Positions 8,233-16,782 of a stretch of 64,000 nt of DNA are shown piece after piece. The translations under genes were made by a program, and so were the position numbers. The notes under the pieces were generated by a model, which saw only the letters and a list, made by a program, of their open reading frames with translations, did no database searches and was not told the DNA's origin. Position 1 is the first letter of the stretch, and every line of letters starts with the position of its first letter. The DNA comes from Caldatribacterium sp051549785 (lineage in GTDB: Bacteria > Atribacterota > Atribacteria > Atribacterales > Caldatribacteriaceae), in the NCBI RefSeq assembly GCF_051549785.1, contig NZ_CP189974.1, positions 930,001 to 994,000 on the forward strand, written 5' to 3'.

Positions 8233-9579
8233 GTGAAAAGGTACCGGGAACTTCTGCTCTCCGTGCTGCTCTTTGTGGGGGTTTGCCTGTTTTCCGGGGC
8301 CCAGGGGAGGGGCCAGGATATCTCTCTTAAGGAGGCTCTGGAACGGGCGCTTCTTGGGAACCGGGAGATCAAGAAAGCCGAGATCGAAGTGGAAGTTGCC
8401 CGCTCTGCGCTGCGAAAGGCTCGGGAAAACACCTTTTCCCCGGCGATTGCCGTTGGAGAAACGATACGGCTTTCCGGAGAGTCCCCAGAAGGGTTGTCGT
8501 TAGAACTTCAGGATACCATCTCCTTTGACGCTTCGCTCTGGGAAGAAGCAAAGGTCAGCCTTGAAAAGGCAGAGAGGGCTCTGGAAGCAACGAGGGAAGA
8601 AGTGAAAAAGAGCGTCGTCACCTCGTACCTGGAAATTCTCAAGGCGAAGAACACCCTTGCTCTTGAGGAGAAAAGCCTCGAACTCCTCAAGGGGCGTCTT
8701 GAGCGCCTCAAGGAAGGGTATGAGAAGGGGGAAGCAGCGGCTTTCGCCCTCCAGGAAGCCGAAGGGCAGTACAGGGAACAGGAAGGAAAGGTTCGGGCCC
8801 TGAAAGAGAGGCTCCGCCTTCTTGAGGAACGGTTCTTCCAGCTTCTTGGGGAGGAAATGCCCGGGGAAGAGGTGACATTTCGGCCCCTTCCTCAAAAGCT
8901 CCCTGCGTTTTCCAGAGACCTCGCCCTCCAGGATTTCGTTTCGATACGGGATGAAGTTGAGGATCTTGAGGGACAGAGGAGAGTTCTGAAAGCGCAGGAA
9001 GCTCAGCTTCGCCGAAAAGGCCTTCCTCAGATTACCCTTGAGGGAACCTACAGCAAAGACGGCTGGTCTTTGACCGCGGGCTACAACTTTTCGGCGAAAT
9101 CCCTCGACATCGTCCTCAAGAAACCTCTTGGTACTCAGGGAGTTTCCTCGGGGGAGCATTTCGGCGTGGGTCTTTCCGTTTCGTGGTCGTTCTCCCCGAG
9201 CCTTTCAGAAGAAAAAAAGCAGGTGGAACTCAGGCAAAAGGCCCTCCTCCTTGACCTTGAGACAGAAAAGGCCACCGTACTTTTCGATATCCGGGAGAAG
9301 TACCTTTCACTCTGTGAAGCCTGGGATACTCTGGAGGGGAAGCGGATGCTCCTTGAAGCCGAAAGGGAGCGGCATGCCCGGATAATGAAGCAGTGGGAAC
9401 TTGGGAGTATCGACCAGGTGACCCTTCTTGAGAGCGAATACCGTCTTTCACAGGCCCAGGTAACGTACGAAAATGCTTTTTGTGACCTTCTGGCAAGCTT
9501 TGTCGCCTTTCTCCGGAGTACGGAACAGCCTATTCTTTGGGAAACCCTGTTTCCTCAGGAAGGAGACGAGAGGCAATGA
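8233..9579 (+). CDS. TolC-like outer membrane efflux protein (first copy)
   Basis: This outer-membrane channel of the TolC/OEP family has 448 residues. A signal peptide (YRELLLSVLLFVGVCLFSGAQG) is followed by SLKEALERALLGNREIKKAEIEVEVA, the typical OEP opening, long coiled-coil helices, and a central segment rich in alternating hydrophobic residues (QITLEGTYSKDGWSLTAGYNF, VGLSVSWSFSP) consistent with barrel strands. I prefer GTG 8233, which has a purine-rich AAAGGCGGG upstream. ATG 8203 is an in-frame alternative without an SD. It overlaps macA by 4 bases and would provide the channel for that exporter. Confidence 0.8.
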   Translation: MKRYRELLLSVLLFVGVCLFSGAQGRGQDISLKEALERALLGNREIKKAEIEVEVARSALRKARENTFSPAIAVGETIRLSGESPEGLSLELQDTISFDASLWEEAKVSLEKAERALEATREEVKKSVVTSYLEILKAKNTLALEEKSLELLKGRLERLKEGYEKGEAAAFALQEAEGQYREQEGKVRALKERLRLLEERFFQLLGEEMPGEEVTFRPLPQKLPAFSRDLALQDFVSIRDEVEDLEGQRRVLKAQEAQLRRKGLPQITLEGTYSKDGWSLTAGYNFSAKSLDIVLKKPLGTQGVSSGEHFGVGLSVSWSFSPSLSEEKKQVELRQKALLLDLETEKATVLFDIREKYLSLCEAWDTLEGKRMLLEAERERHARIMKQWELGSIDQVTLLESEYRLSQAQVTYENAFCDLLASFVAFLRSTEQPILWETLFPQEGDERQ

Positions 9580-10925
9580 AAAAAGTCGTGGTACTCTTCG
9601 TTGCCCTTGTTCTTTTCGCTGTCTTTCTCGGCGGATGTTTTCCCCAGCAGGGGCAGAGGGCCTCTCAGGCGAAGCAGAAAACCGTTGCATCTTCTCAGAC
9701 CGTTCCCGTGCGACGGGGGAGGATCGCCGATACGGTATCGGAACTCGGCACCCTTGAGCCGCTCTCGAAGGTCTCGATTATTGCGGAGGAGAGCGGAAAA
9801 GTTGCGGAGGTCCTCGTTAGGGAAGGGGAGAGCGTTGAAAGGGGCCAGGTGCTACTTCGCCTGGACACCGAAGACCTTGAAATCACCCGCTCGCAGATTC
9901 TGGCGCAGCTCAAATCAGCCCAGGTTGACCTTGAGGAGTTGCTTTCCGGGCCGACTGAGGTGGAGCTCCGCTCAAAAGAGGCCCAGTATACGGAGGCCCT
10001 TCTGGCGTATGAGGAAGCGAAGAAGACCCTTGCCCGGAATGAACGGCTTTTTGCCTCGGGAGCCATATCCCAGGAAGAGCTCGAAGCCAGCCGGAACGAG
10101 GTGACGAAAAAAGAAAAGGCTCTTGCCGTGGCAAGGGCAGAGCTTGAGGAGACGAAGAGGAAACCAAAGGAAGAAGACGTGGAGCGGGTAAAGGCGCGGA
10201 TTGAAGAAATCGAAGCCTCTCTGCGTTCGGTGGAGCGGCGAATTGAAAAGGCCGAGATTCGTTCTCCTCTTAAGGGCATCGTCCTTGAGGTGAACGTGGA
10301 GGAGGGCGATTTCGTTTCAAGCGGCACCAGCGCCTCGGGAGGGACAACCCCTGTTGTGGTTGCTGACCTCTCGACGATGAAGGTGGACGTTCCAGTGAAC
10401 GAGGTGGACATCCCCAGGGTACGGATTGGGCAAACTGCCCGGATTACCCTTGATGCCTTCCCCGGGAAAACTTTTGAGGGTCAGGTTGTAGCGGTGGCCT
10501 ACCAGGGGAAAACCAGCGAGAACGTGGTGACCTATGACACCACGGTGCACCTGGCGAATCCCGACAACCTCCTTCGGGCGGGGATGACGGCCAATGTAGA
10601 GATTATCATTCAGGAAAAGGAGAACGCTCTGCTTGTTCCGGCAAGTGCGGTGAAAGAGGAGGGACAAAGAACTTTTGTCTTCGTGAAGAATGCCCAGGGA
10701 CAGCCCGAGCGCAGGGCGGTGGTCCTTGGAATTCGGAACGACGCTTTTGTTGAGGTCGTGGAAGGACTTCAGGAGGGTGAGGAGGTCTTTGTGACCCCAC
10801 CAGAGGGTGCAGAGGTTTCTCCTTCGAGCACCTCAGGGGGTGCACAGAGAGACGTACAGGTTCGTGTAGGTCCGGTTCCTCAGGGTCCTCCACCGGCTCC
10901 TCAAGGTCCTCCACCGGGAGGGTGA
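9576..10925 (+). CDS. macA: MacA-type periplasmic adaptor lipoprotein
   Basis: This membrane-fusion adaptor links the inner-membrane ABC exporter to the TolC channel. The 449-residue protein begins with a lipoprotein signal and a lipobox (VFLGGC near residue 20). After it come half of a biotinyl-lipoyl domain (SELGTLEPLSKVSIIAEESGKV), a long alpha-hairpin (about residues 110-230, heavily Glu/Lys/Arg), the second lipoyl half (IRSPLKGIVLEVNVEEGDFVSSG) and beta-barrel and membrane-proximal domains. The C-terminus ends in a proline/glycine-rich tail. It starts at ATG 9576 and overlaps the ATPase gene by 4 bases. The substrate cannot be inferred. Confidence 0.85.
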   Translation: MKKVVVLFVALVLFAVFLGGCFPQQGQRASQAKQKTVASSQTVPVRRGRIADTVSELGTLEPLSKVSIIAEESGKVAEVLVREGESVERGQVLLRLDTEDLEITRSQILAQLKSAQVDLEELLSGPTEVELRSKEAQYTEALLAYEEAKKTLARNERLFASGAISQEELEASRNEVTKKEKALAVARAELEETKRKPKEEDVERVKARIEEIEASLRSVERRIEKAEIRSPLKGIVLEVNVEEGDFVSSGTSASGGTTPVVVADLSTMKVDVPVNEVDIPRVRIGQTARITLDAFPGKTFEGQVVAVAYQGKTSENVVTYDTTVHLANPDNLLRAGMTANVEIIIQEKENALLVPASAVKEEGQRTFVFVKNAQGQPERRAVVLGIRNDAFVEVVEGLQEGEEVFVTPPEGAEVSPSSTSGGAQRDVQVRVGPVPQGPPPAPQGPPPGG

Positions 10926-11689
10926 GCCAGAGAGTGCAACCCATCATCCGTGTTGAGAACCTGGTCAAGGTGTACCGCACGGGGAAAGTGGAGGTTCAGG
11001 CACTCAAGGGGGTGACCTTTGAGGTGCATCCCGGGGAGTTCATCGCCATCATGGGTCCCTCAGGCTCAGGCAAAACCACCCTTATGAACATCCTGGGATG
11101 CCTTGACACCCCAACAGAAGGTCGGTACATCCTCGACGGTGTTGAGGTTTCTTCCCTGCGGGAGCATCAGCTTGCCGAAATCCGGAACCGGAAAATCGGT
11201 TTCGTTTTCCAGAATTTCCATCTCTTGCCGCGCCTCACCGCTTTCCAGAACGTGGAACTCCCCCTCCTCTACGCTTCGGTGCCAAAGAACATCCGGGTCC
11301 GGAGGGTCCGGGACCTCCTTGAGCGGGTGGGCCTTGGGGAGAGAATGCACCACCGGCCGAATGAACTCTCGGGAGGACAGATGCAGCGGGTGGCCATTGC
11401 CCGGGCGCTGGTGAACGATCCGGCCATCATCCTTGCCGATGAGCCCACAGGGAATCTCGATACCCTCTCGGGAGAAGAGATCATGAGCATTTTCCAGGAA
11501 CTCAACGAGGAGGGGCGGACCATCATCCTTGTGACCCACGAGCGGGACATTGCCCAGCACGCCCGCCGGGTCATCCACTTCCGGGATGGAAAGATTCTCA
11601 AAAATGAAGACGTCACCGACCGTATTGACGCCCGCCGGCTCCTTGAGGAGCTCAAAAGGCAGCGGAATTTGCTGGAGGAAGCAGGATGA
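10922..11689 (+). CDS. macB: MacB-type ABC exporter ATPase
   Basis: This is the ATPase of a MacB/LolD-type ABC exporter. The 255-residue protein carries Walker A GPSGSGKT, the Q-loop (FVFQNFHLLPRLTA), the ABC signature LSGGQMQRVAIARAL, Walker B IILADEPTGNLD and the H-loop histidine (VTHERDI). A C-terminal tail of about 25 residues extends past the domain. It starts at GTG 10922 inside the macA stop. Unlike E. coli MacB, the ATPase and permease are separate genes here. The permease follows with a 4-base overlap. Confidence 0.9.
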   Translation: MSQRVQPIIRVENLVKVYRTGKVEVQALKGVTFEVHPGEFIAIMGPSGSGKTTLMNILGCLDTPTEGRYILDGVEVSSLREHQLAEIRNRKIGFVFQNFHLLPRLTAFQNVELPLLYASVPKNIRVRRVRDLLERVGLGERMHHRPNELSGGQMQRVAIARALVNDPAIILADEPTGNLDTLSGEEIMSIFQELNEEGRTIILVTHERDIAQHARRVIHFRDGKILKNEDVTDRIDARRLLEELKRQRNLLEEAG

Positions 11690-12903
11690 ACTTCTCGGAG
11701 AGCTTTCAGACCGCACTGTTCAATCTTTTCGCCAACAAGCTCCGGTCCTTCCTCACCATGCTTGGGGTTATCATTGGGGTGGCAAGCGTCGTCGCCATGG
11801 TGAGCCTTGGGCAGGGTATGCGGGCGCAGATTGTGGATCAAATAAGCAGCCTCGGGTCGAACATCCTCACCGTCATTCCCGGAAAGGTTCGCCAGGGTGC
11901 AGGACCCATGGGGATGTTCATGGCCCGGGGAGGGGGAAATGTCCTCAAGTACGAGTACTTCCAGGAACTCCGGGCTACCCCCTTCCCCGGCATTCGGGCG
12001 GTGACGACGGAGGCGACGACCAGCCTACCCGTGACCTTTGCCCGGGAGAGCGTTTTCGTAAACGTGGTGGGGACGACACCGGAGTTGCTGGAGATTCGTA
12101 ACTTCACGCTCCTTGGTGGTCGTTCCTTCAGCGGATATGACTACTCCCGCTCCCGGAAAGTGGCGATTCTGGGACACACGGTGGCCCAGGACCTTTTTGG
12201 GGATCCTCTCCTTGCTGTGGGGGCCTCAATCCGAGTCGGACGAACGATTTTTACTGTGGTGGGTGTGCTTGAGCCGAAGACCATGGGTGGCCAGGATCTG
12301 GGAAATCAGGTGTTCATCCCCCTCACGACGTTCCGGCAGTACCTCACGGGAGACCGGTATCTCCGGAACATCATTGTCCAGGTGAACGAAAAGGAGAACA
12401 TTCCCCTTGTGTCGCAGTGGCTTTCTGATTTCTTCACGAGGAAAATCGGAGACCCTGAGCAGTTCTCCATCCTGAACCAGCAGGACCTTCTGGAAACTGT
12501 GGAGAGCGTGACGGGGACCGTCACGCTTTTCCTTGCCGTCATTGCTGGTATTTCGCTCCTTGTGGGAGGCATCGGCATCATGAACATCATGCTTGTGTCC
12601 GTGGCGGAGAGAACCCGGGAGATCGGCCTTCGCAAGGCCATCGGGGCAAAACCCCGGGATATCCTCCTGCAGTTCCTCCTGGAGTCTTCGCTTTTGAGCC
12701 TTGTGGGGGGAGTGGTGGGGCTCGTTCTTGGCATTCTTGCTGGCAGGACCATGGCGTCCTTCTCCCAGTTTCCCTTCGTGCTCTCGCCACAGGTCATGGC
12801 CCTGGCCCTCTCAGTTTCTCTGGCTGTGGGGCTCTTTTTCGGGATATATCCGGCCCGGAGGGCGAGTCGTCTCGACCCCATTACGGCACTCCGTTACGAG
12901 TAG
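11686..12903 (+). CDS. macB: MacB-type ABC exporter permease
   Basis: This is a type VII (mechanotransmission) ABC permease of 405 residues. It has an N-terminal membrane helix (LRSFLTMLGVIIGVASVVAMVSLG), a large periplasmic MacB_PCD domain (about 45-260) and a C-terminal FtsX domain with three helices (LFLAVIAGISLLVGGIGIMNIML, and the segments after RKAIGAKPRDILLQFLLES). Such transporters drive a periplasmic pump through TolC and do not move substrate across the inner membrane. It starts at ATG 11686. A second TolC-like gene follows after 14 bases. Confidence 0.9.
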   Translation: MNFSESFQTALFNLFANKLRSFLTMLGVIIGVASVVAMVSLGQGMRAQIVDQISSLGSNILTVIPGKVRQGAGPMGMFMARGGGNVLKYEYFQELRATPFPGIRAVTTEATTSLPVTFARESVFVNVVGTTPELLEIRNFTLLGGRSFSGYDYSRSRKVAILGHTVAQDLFGDPLLAVGASIRVGRTIFTVVGVLEPKTMGGQDLGNQVFIPLTTFRQYLTGDRYLRNIIVQVNEKENIPLVSQWLSDFFTRKIGDPEQFSILNQQDLLETVESVTGTVTLFLAVIAGISLLVGGIGIMNIMLVSVAERTREIGLRKAIGAKPRDILLQFLLESSLLSLVGGVVGLVLGILAGRTMASFSQFPFVLSPQVMALALSVSLAVGLFFGIYPARRASRLDPITALRYE

Positions 12904-12917
12904 AAGGAGGGATGGAT

Positions 12918-14024
12918 ATGAAGTTAAGGATTTTAGGAATTCTCGCGATTCTGGTGTTCACTGTCTTCTGGGATATGGGACTGGTCTTCGGGGAGGAGGC
13001 GAAGACCCCAACGTCGCTCTCGCTCAAAGAGGCGATTGAACTTGGCCTTCAGAAAAGCCGAACGATTCGCCTTGCTGAGTTATCCCTGAAGGTTCAGGAA
13101 CTGCAGTACAGGGAGGGGAAGGCGAACCTTCTCCTGAACCCCTCGGTGGTCTCTGAGCTCCGGCTCGAGAATACCTGGCAAAGCGCACAGAGGAATTTCG
13201 CCCTGCAGCGCATGCAGCTTGCCCTCAGCATTGAAGAGGCGTACTACAACGTCCTCAAGGCAGAACGGGCCCTTGGTCTTGCGCGGGAGAATCTCGCCCG
13301 ACTTGAGAAACAGCTTGAGGATACCCGGACCAAGTTCTCTCTGGGTGTTGTGGCGAAAATTGACGTGCTCCGGAATGAACTCGAGGTTGACCGGGCTCGC
13401 CTTGAAGTGGAGAGAGCCGAGCGAAACCTTGCCCTTTCCCGGATGAATCTGGGGAGTATCCTGGGGCAGGGGCTTGAGGCAAACTTCACTCTTTCGACAG
13501 ACCTCTCCTTTGAGCCCGAGGAGCTCGATCACGATGCCTGCATCCAGTACGCTTTGCTCCACCGACCGGAGGTCAAGGAGAAAGAAGAGACCCTCGCCCT
13601 GCGTCAGAAAGAGCTTGCGGTGGTGACCTCCTATACTCCTGCCCTGGAACGAGAAAAGGCCAGGGTGAATCTTGAGGTGGCGAAAGAAGAGCTTGAGAAC
13701 ACCAGAGAGTCGATTATCCTCGAGGTGGAACAGAAGTTTTCGGACCTCCTCGCTGCTTTGAAGAACGTCCCCATCGCCCGGAAGAACCTCGAGGTCGCAC
13801 GGGAGACCCTTGCCGTTCAGCAGGCCCGGTTCGATGCGGGGGTCATTACGCTCCTTGACCTTCTTGAGGCGCAGAACGACCTTTACAAGGCAGAAAGCGA
13901 TTACCTCCAGGCGCTCTTTGACTACCACATTGCCCGGGCGAAGTTCTATAACGCTTTGGGAGCGGACCTCGAAGAGCGGGGGAAGCTTACTCCGAGAAAA
14001 GAGACGGGAAAAGAAAATGGCTGA
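12918..14024 (+). CDS. Short TolC-like protein (second copy, reduced barrel)
   Basis: This second OEP-family protein has 368 residues, a signal peptide (LRILGILAILVFTVFWDMGLVFG) and the opening SLKEAIELGLQKSRTIRLAELS. The coiled-coil helices are well kept in both repeats. The segments that normally make the barrel strands look short: repeat 1 has about 20 residues (NPSVVSELRLENTWQSAQ), and repeat 2 passes from VTSYTP straight into ALEREKARVNLEVAKEEL. It may be a partner subunit, a periplasmic tunnel protein, or a channel with a small pore. ATG 12918 lies 7 bases after AAGGAGG. The last 7 coding bases overlap a convergent tRNA-Gln. Confidence 0.75.
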   Translation: MKLRILGILAILVFTVFWDMGLVFGEEAKTPTSLSLKEAIELGLQKSRTIRLAELSLKVQELQYREGKANLLLNPSVVSELRLENTWQSAQRNFALQRMQLALSIEEAYYNVLKAERALGLARENLARLEKQLEDTRTKFSLGVVAKIDVLRNELEVDRARLEVERAERNLALSRMNLGSILGQGLEANFTLSTDLSFEPEELDHDACIQYALLHRPEVKEKEETLALRQKELAVVTSYTPALEREKARVNLEVAKEELENTRESIILEVEQKFSDLLAALKNVPIARKNLEVARETLAVQQARFDAGVITLLDLLEAQNDLYKAESDYLQALFDYHIARAKFYNALGADLEERGKLTPRKETGKENG

Positions 14025-14091
14025 GAGGGGTGGATTCGAACCACCACTACGTGATCCAGAGTCACGTGTCCTACCCTTAGACGACCTCTCA
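14018..14091 (-). tRNA. tRNA-Gln (CTG)
   Basis: On the minus strand: an acceptor TGAGAGG/CCTCTCA, a D arm GTC/GAC, an anticodon stem CGTGA/TCACG with loop CTCTGGA (anticodon CTG), a T arm GGTGG/CCACC with loop TTCGAAT, discriminator G and encoded CCA. It is 74 bases and overlaps the convergent TolC-like stop codon by 7 bases. Confidence 0.95.
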
Positions 14092-14105
14092 GCAGGAGCA
14101 AAGGT

Positions 14106-14134
14106 ATCATACCACGGTTTTCCCGAACTTTCAA
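14106..14134 (-). promoter_or_regulatory. Promoter of tRNA-Gln
   Basis: Read on the minus strand: TTGAAA (14134-14129), a 17-base spacer and TATGAT (14111-14106), about 15 bases before the tRNA 5' end. Confidence 0.75.
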
Positions 14135-14242
14135 GGGGATTTGGAGTCTCAAAGGACTTTGACGGGAGATTTCAGAAAGAGGGCCTGGTGCTTCTCTGGT
14201 TCCTTCATCCTTTCATTCTGGTTTGGCGAGGAGGTGGAATAG

Positions 14243-15535
14243 ATGTCCTCTTTCCTTGAGGTTGCGAGAAGAACCGGGGTAAGTATTGTAGAGCGCGACG
14301 GGGTCCTGTTCTGGGAGGGTTCTCATGCGGGGAAGAAGAAACCCCAGGGCCCCCTTGCAGGGAAGCGTGTCGGCCTTCTTGTGGCCAGCGAATTCAGCGA
14401 TTTCCAGGCGTACTACCTTGCCGAGTACCTGAGCGAATTTGGGGGCACACCGGAATTTCTCCTCGTTGACTGGGTGACTTGGAAGTGGACGCGGCCTCAC
14501 GTGAAAGGGAAAGGGGTCACCGGAATGTGGGATATGAGCGTTGACCCCATTCCCACGATAAGCCCTAACCGGTACGGTTTCAGGCCTCTGAGAGAAGCAA
14601 GACCGGAAGAGTACGACGCCCTCGTGGTCCTTGGAGGTCACTCCGCCGACGTCATGATGACCGAAAACGAGGTGATTTGCTTCCTCCAGGCCCTGTGCGA
14701 GCGTGGAGCACTCGTTGGAGCCATAGGTGACGGTGGTCTCACCCTCATCAGTGCCGGGATCCTCCAGGGCAGGCGGGCCACAGGGAGTAAGGTGGTGTCG
14801 TTTTTCCTGCGCCGGATGAAAGCGTTTGAAAACGCTCCGGTGGTGCTTGATGGGAATATCCTCACCGCCCGGGACACCGTGGATACTCCACGGTTTGTTC
14901 GCTGGCTCTGCCGGTACTTTGACCCTGCTTTTTCCGATGAGCGAGAGAACATCCTCAGGGGAAAACGGGTGGTCATTGTAGCCGGGGAGGACTTTGAGGA
15001 TGTGGAGCTCGTGGTTCCGGTTCTTGAGTTCCTCTTTCGGGGAGCGGAGGTGTGTCTTGGGACGTTCCAGGCCCCCGTTCGATCCCGACCTCCTCTTCTT
15101 GGTCTTGACGTCGTTGTGGGGAACTTTGGCGTCTCCGTTCCCCTGCAGGAAGTTCCCCGGGGGTACTACACTGTGGTTCCCCTGGGAGAGATTGCCCCGG
15201 ACGATTTAGACCTTGTGATGATTCCCGGAGCCTTCTGCCCCTGGAACTGCATCGTGGCTGAGACGCCTCTTGACTTTCTCCGGAGAGCCTATGACGCAGG
15301 GAAGGTTGTTGCCGGGATATGCCATGCACCCATTGCGCTGGCGGCTGCAGGGATTCTTGAGGGGAAGAAAAGCGCCGGGTGGCTGGCCTGTAAAGACGCA
15401 GTGCCCATCATGGGTGGGACCTACAGCTTTGAGTGGTCTGCAGTCGTTGATGGACGAATCGTCACCGGTCGGGTCCCCGATGACGTCCCGGAGTTCATGG
15501 ATGCGATGACTGAGGCACTTTTGCGCTCTTCTTAG
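14243..15535 (+). CDS. Tandem DJ-1/PfpI-domain protein
   Basis: This 430-residue protein consists of two DJ-1/PfpI glutamine-amidotransferase-like domains. Domain 1 (about 40-230) has KRVGLLVASEFSDFQAYYLAEYL and VVLGGHSADVMM, but the nucleophile elbow reads GAIGDGGLTLISAG, so the cysteine and the following His are replaced. Domain 2 (about 240-430) has KRVVIVAGEDFEDVELVVPV and an intact elbow GICHAPIALAAAG with the cysteine. DJ-1 family members act as glyoxalases/deglycases, proteases or chaperones, and I cannot choose among these. It has a strong AGGAGGTGG SD. It is transcribed towards the DUF523 gene and their stop codons overlap by 4 bases. Confidence 0.82.
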   Translation: MSSFLEVARRTGVSIVERDGVLFWEGSHAGKKKPQGPLAGKRVGLLVASEFSDFQAYYLAEYLSEFGGTPEFLLVDWVTWKWTRPHVKGKGVTGMWDMSVDPIPTISPNRYGFRPLREARPEEYDALVVLGGHSADVMMTENEVICFLQALCERGALVGAIGDGGLTLISAGILQGRRATGSKVVSFFLRRMKAFENAPVVLDGNILTARDTVDTPRFVRWLCRYFDPAFSDERENILRGKRVVIVAGEDFEDVELVVPVLEFLFRGAEVCLGTFQAPVRSRPPLLGLDVVVGNFGVSVPLQEVPRGYYTVVPLGEIAPDDLDLVMIPGAFCPWNCIVAETPLDFLRRAYDAGKVVAGICHAPIALAAAGILEGKKSAGWLACKDAVPIMGGTYSFEWSAVVDGRIVTGRVPDDVPEFMDAMTEALLRSS

Positions 15536-16548
15536 GGGGTTTTCCAGAAGTCCCGTTCCGGAAGGAGGTCCTGGAATTCCTTTGGTCGCAGGGCTTCGGG
15601 ATACGGGCGGAAAAAGACCTGACGCAGGAGGTACGGTTCTTCAAAGCGCAAAACCCACGATTCCACAAGGCTTGTGAGGACAAGAAGGGGAATGGCACCC
15701 CTTCGGAATTCCTCAAGAAGATGCAGGGAGAAAGCCTTTTCCTGCGGGGTGATTTTGTCCTTGAAGTAGCCGAGGACGTGGTACAGGACGTTTATGACGA
15801 GTCTTCGATTCATGGCACGCCGGATTGCCTGGAGGAAGTGAGTCGCATAGGCGGTAAAAGCCTCGTCCACATTTTCAGAGACCCGGGCGACGATCTTCCC
15901 TAAAAGCTGCGTTTCCCCCTGGTGGTGGGCAAGGAGGAAGAGCTTGTATCGGGTATGGAAATCCACGAGTTTCCCCGGAGATTTCGTCCTGAGCGTTTCT
16001 TCAAGGTCAGCAAGGGCAAAGACCTTCTCCAGGAAATGCTCACGGATGGCCAGGTTCTCAAGACGCTTTTCGCTTTCAATGGCAAGGTAGGGGTATTTCC
16101 TGAGAACCGCTTCGGCAAACATCCCGTTCCCCAGGGCAAGGACTTTCCCTGAAGGGGCATGGATTTTCACGTCCCTAAGACCACAGGAGGGGGATTTTGC
16201 CTTGAGGATGAATCCGTGCACCCCCTGGAGGGTGAGGAACGTTTCCGAAAAATGCCTCATCGCTTCTGTAAGGTCCTTTGCGGTTTCCTCCTGAAGGAGG
16301 CGTCGTTCTCCGTCTTTGAGGACGATGCGGATGGGTTTTCGGGGGACCCCAAGCCCAATGGCAACCTCAGGGCATACCGGGATGAATTCAACGAAGGGTT
16401 CAAGCTCCCGGACAAAAGCATCCTCGATGATTGCTCCATCGTACCGGCAGGGAGCAAACCCGAGACACTGGCTCACCACAATTCTGGGCCTTGGAAAGTC
16501 CCGGTTCCAGAAAACTTCGGCCATAATCCGGAGTTCTTGAGAAGACAC
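15532..16548 (-). CDS. DUF523-DUF1722 fusion protein
   Basis: The 338-residue protein has an N-terminal DUF523 domain (about 20-165, with VVSQCLGFAPCRYDG, FIPVCPEVAIGLGVPRKPI and KSPSCGL) and a C-terminal DUF1722/YbgA domain (about 195-320, with FHTRYKLFLLAHH). The conserved cysteines of DUF523 suggest metal or Fe-S binding. Recent work connects the family to tRNA 2-thiouridine turnover, which I mention from memory and with caution. The start is GTG 16548 with GGAG 8 bases upstream. An in-frame ATG at 16524 has no SD. The -10 box at 16557-16562 is so close that the transcript would be nearly leaderless. Confidence 0.82.
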   Translation of the reverse strand: MSSQELRIMAEVFWNRDFPRPRIVVSQCLGFAPCRYDGAIIEDAFVRELEPFVEFIPVCPEVAIGLGVPRKPIRIVLKDGERRLLQEETAKDLTEAMRHFSETFLTLQGVHGFILKAKSPSCGLRDVKIHAPSGKVLALGNGMFAEAVLRKYPYLAIESEKRLENLAIREHFLEKVFALADLEETLRTKSPGKLVDFHTRYKLFLLAHHQGETQLLGKIVARVSENVDEAFTAYATHFLQAIRRAMNRRLVINVLYHVLGYFKDKITPQEKAFSLHLLEEFRRGAIPLLVLTSLVESWVLRFEEPYLLRQVFFRPYPEALRPKEFQDLLPERDFWKTP

Positions 16549-16556
16549 TTTGCTCC

Positions 16557-16585
16557 ATTGTACCGGTTACTCCATTGAGAGTAAA
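16557..16585 (-). promoter_or_regulatory. Promoter of the DUF523-DUF1722 gene
   Basis: Minus strand: TTTACT (16585-16580), a 17-base spacer and TACAAT (16562-16557). The GTG start lies 9 bases after the -10 box. Confidence 0.5.
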
Positions 16586-16782
16586 GCCGTGATTCCTCCA
16601 ACCTCTTCCCGGTACTGAAGGAGGGCGAGTAACCTCTACTGTACCTCACCCCTTTAGCGGCATAGGAAACCCAAACAGTGACCCTGAACGGCGGGCTTTT
16701 CGTCACGGTATCGAAATATCAACGCACGGGACACCTCGTAAAAGCCCAGAAAGCACCGGCCACAAAGGAACGCTCCTTCTCT
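16586..16782 (-). other. Intergenic stretch between the serpin and DUF523 genes
   Basis: This region holds no convincing gene. GAGTAACC near 16627 is the inverse of GGTTACTC near 16564, an 8-bp imperfectly spaced pair. I see no T-tailed terminator for the serpin gene here. Confidence 0.4.

Noticed and set aside
13910..14259. Frame over tRNA-Gln containing ERGGFEPPLRDPESRVLPLDDL
   Set aside because: The tRNA cloverleaf explains this sequence. The text is a tRNA-derived false frame.
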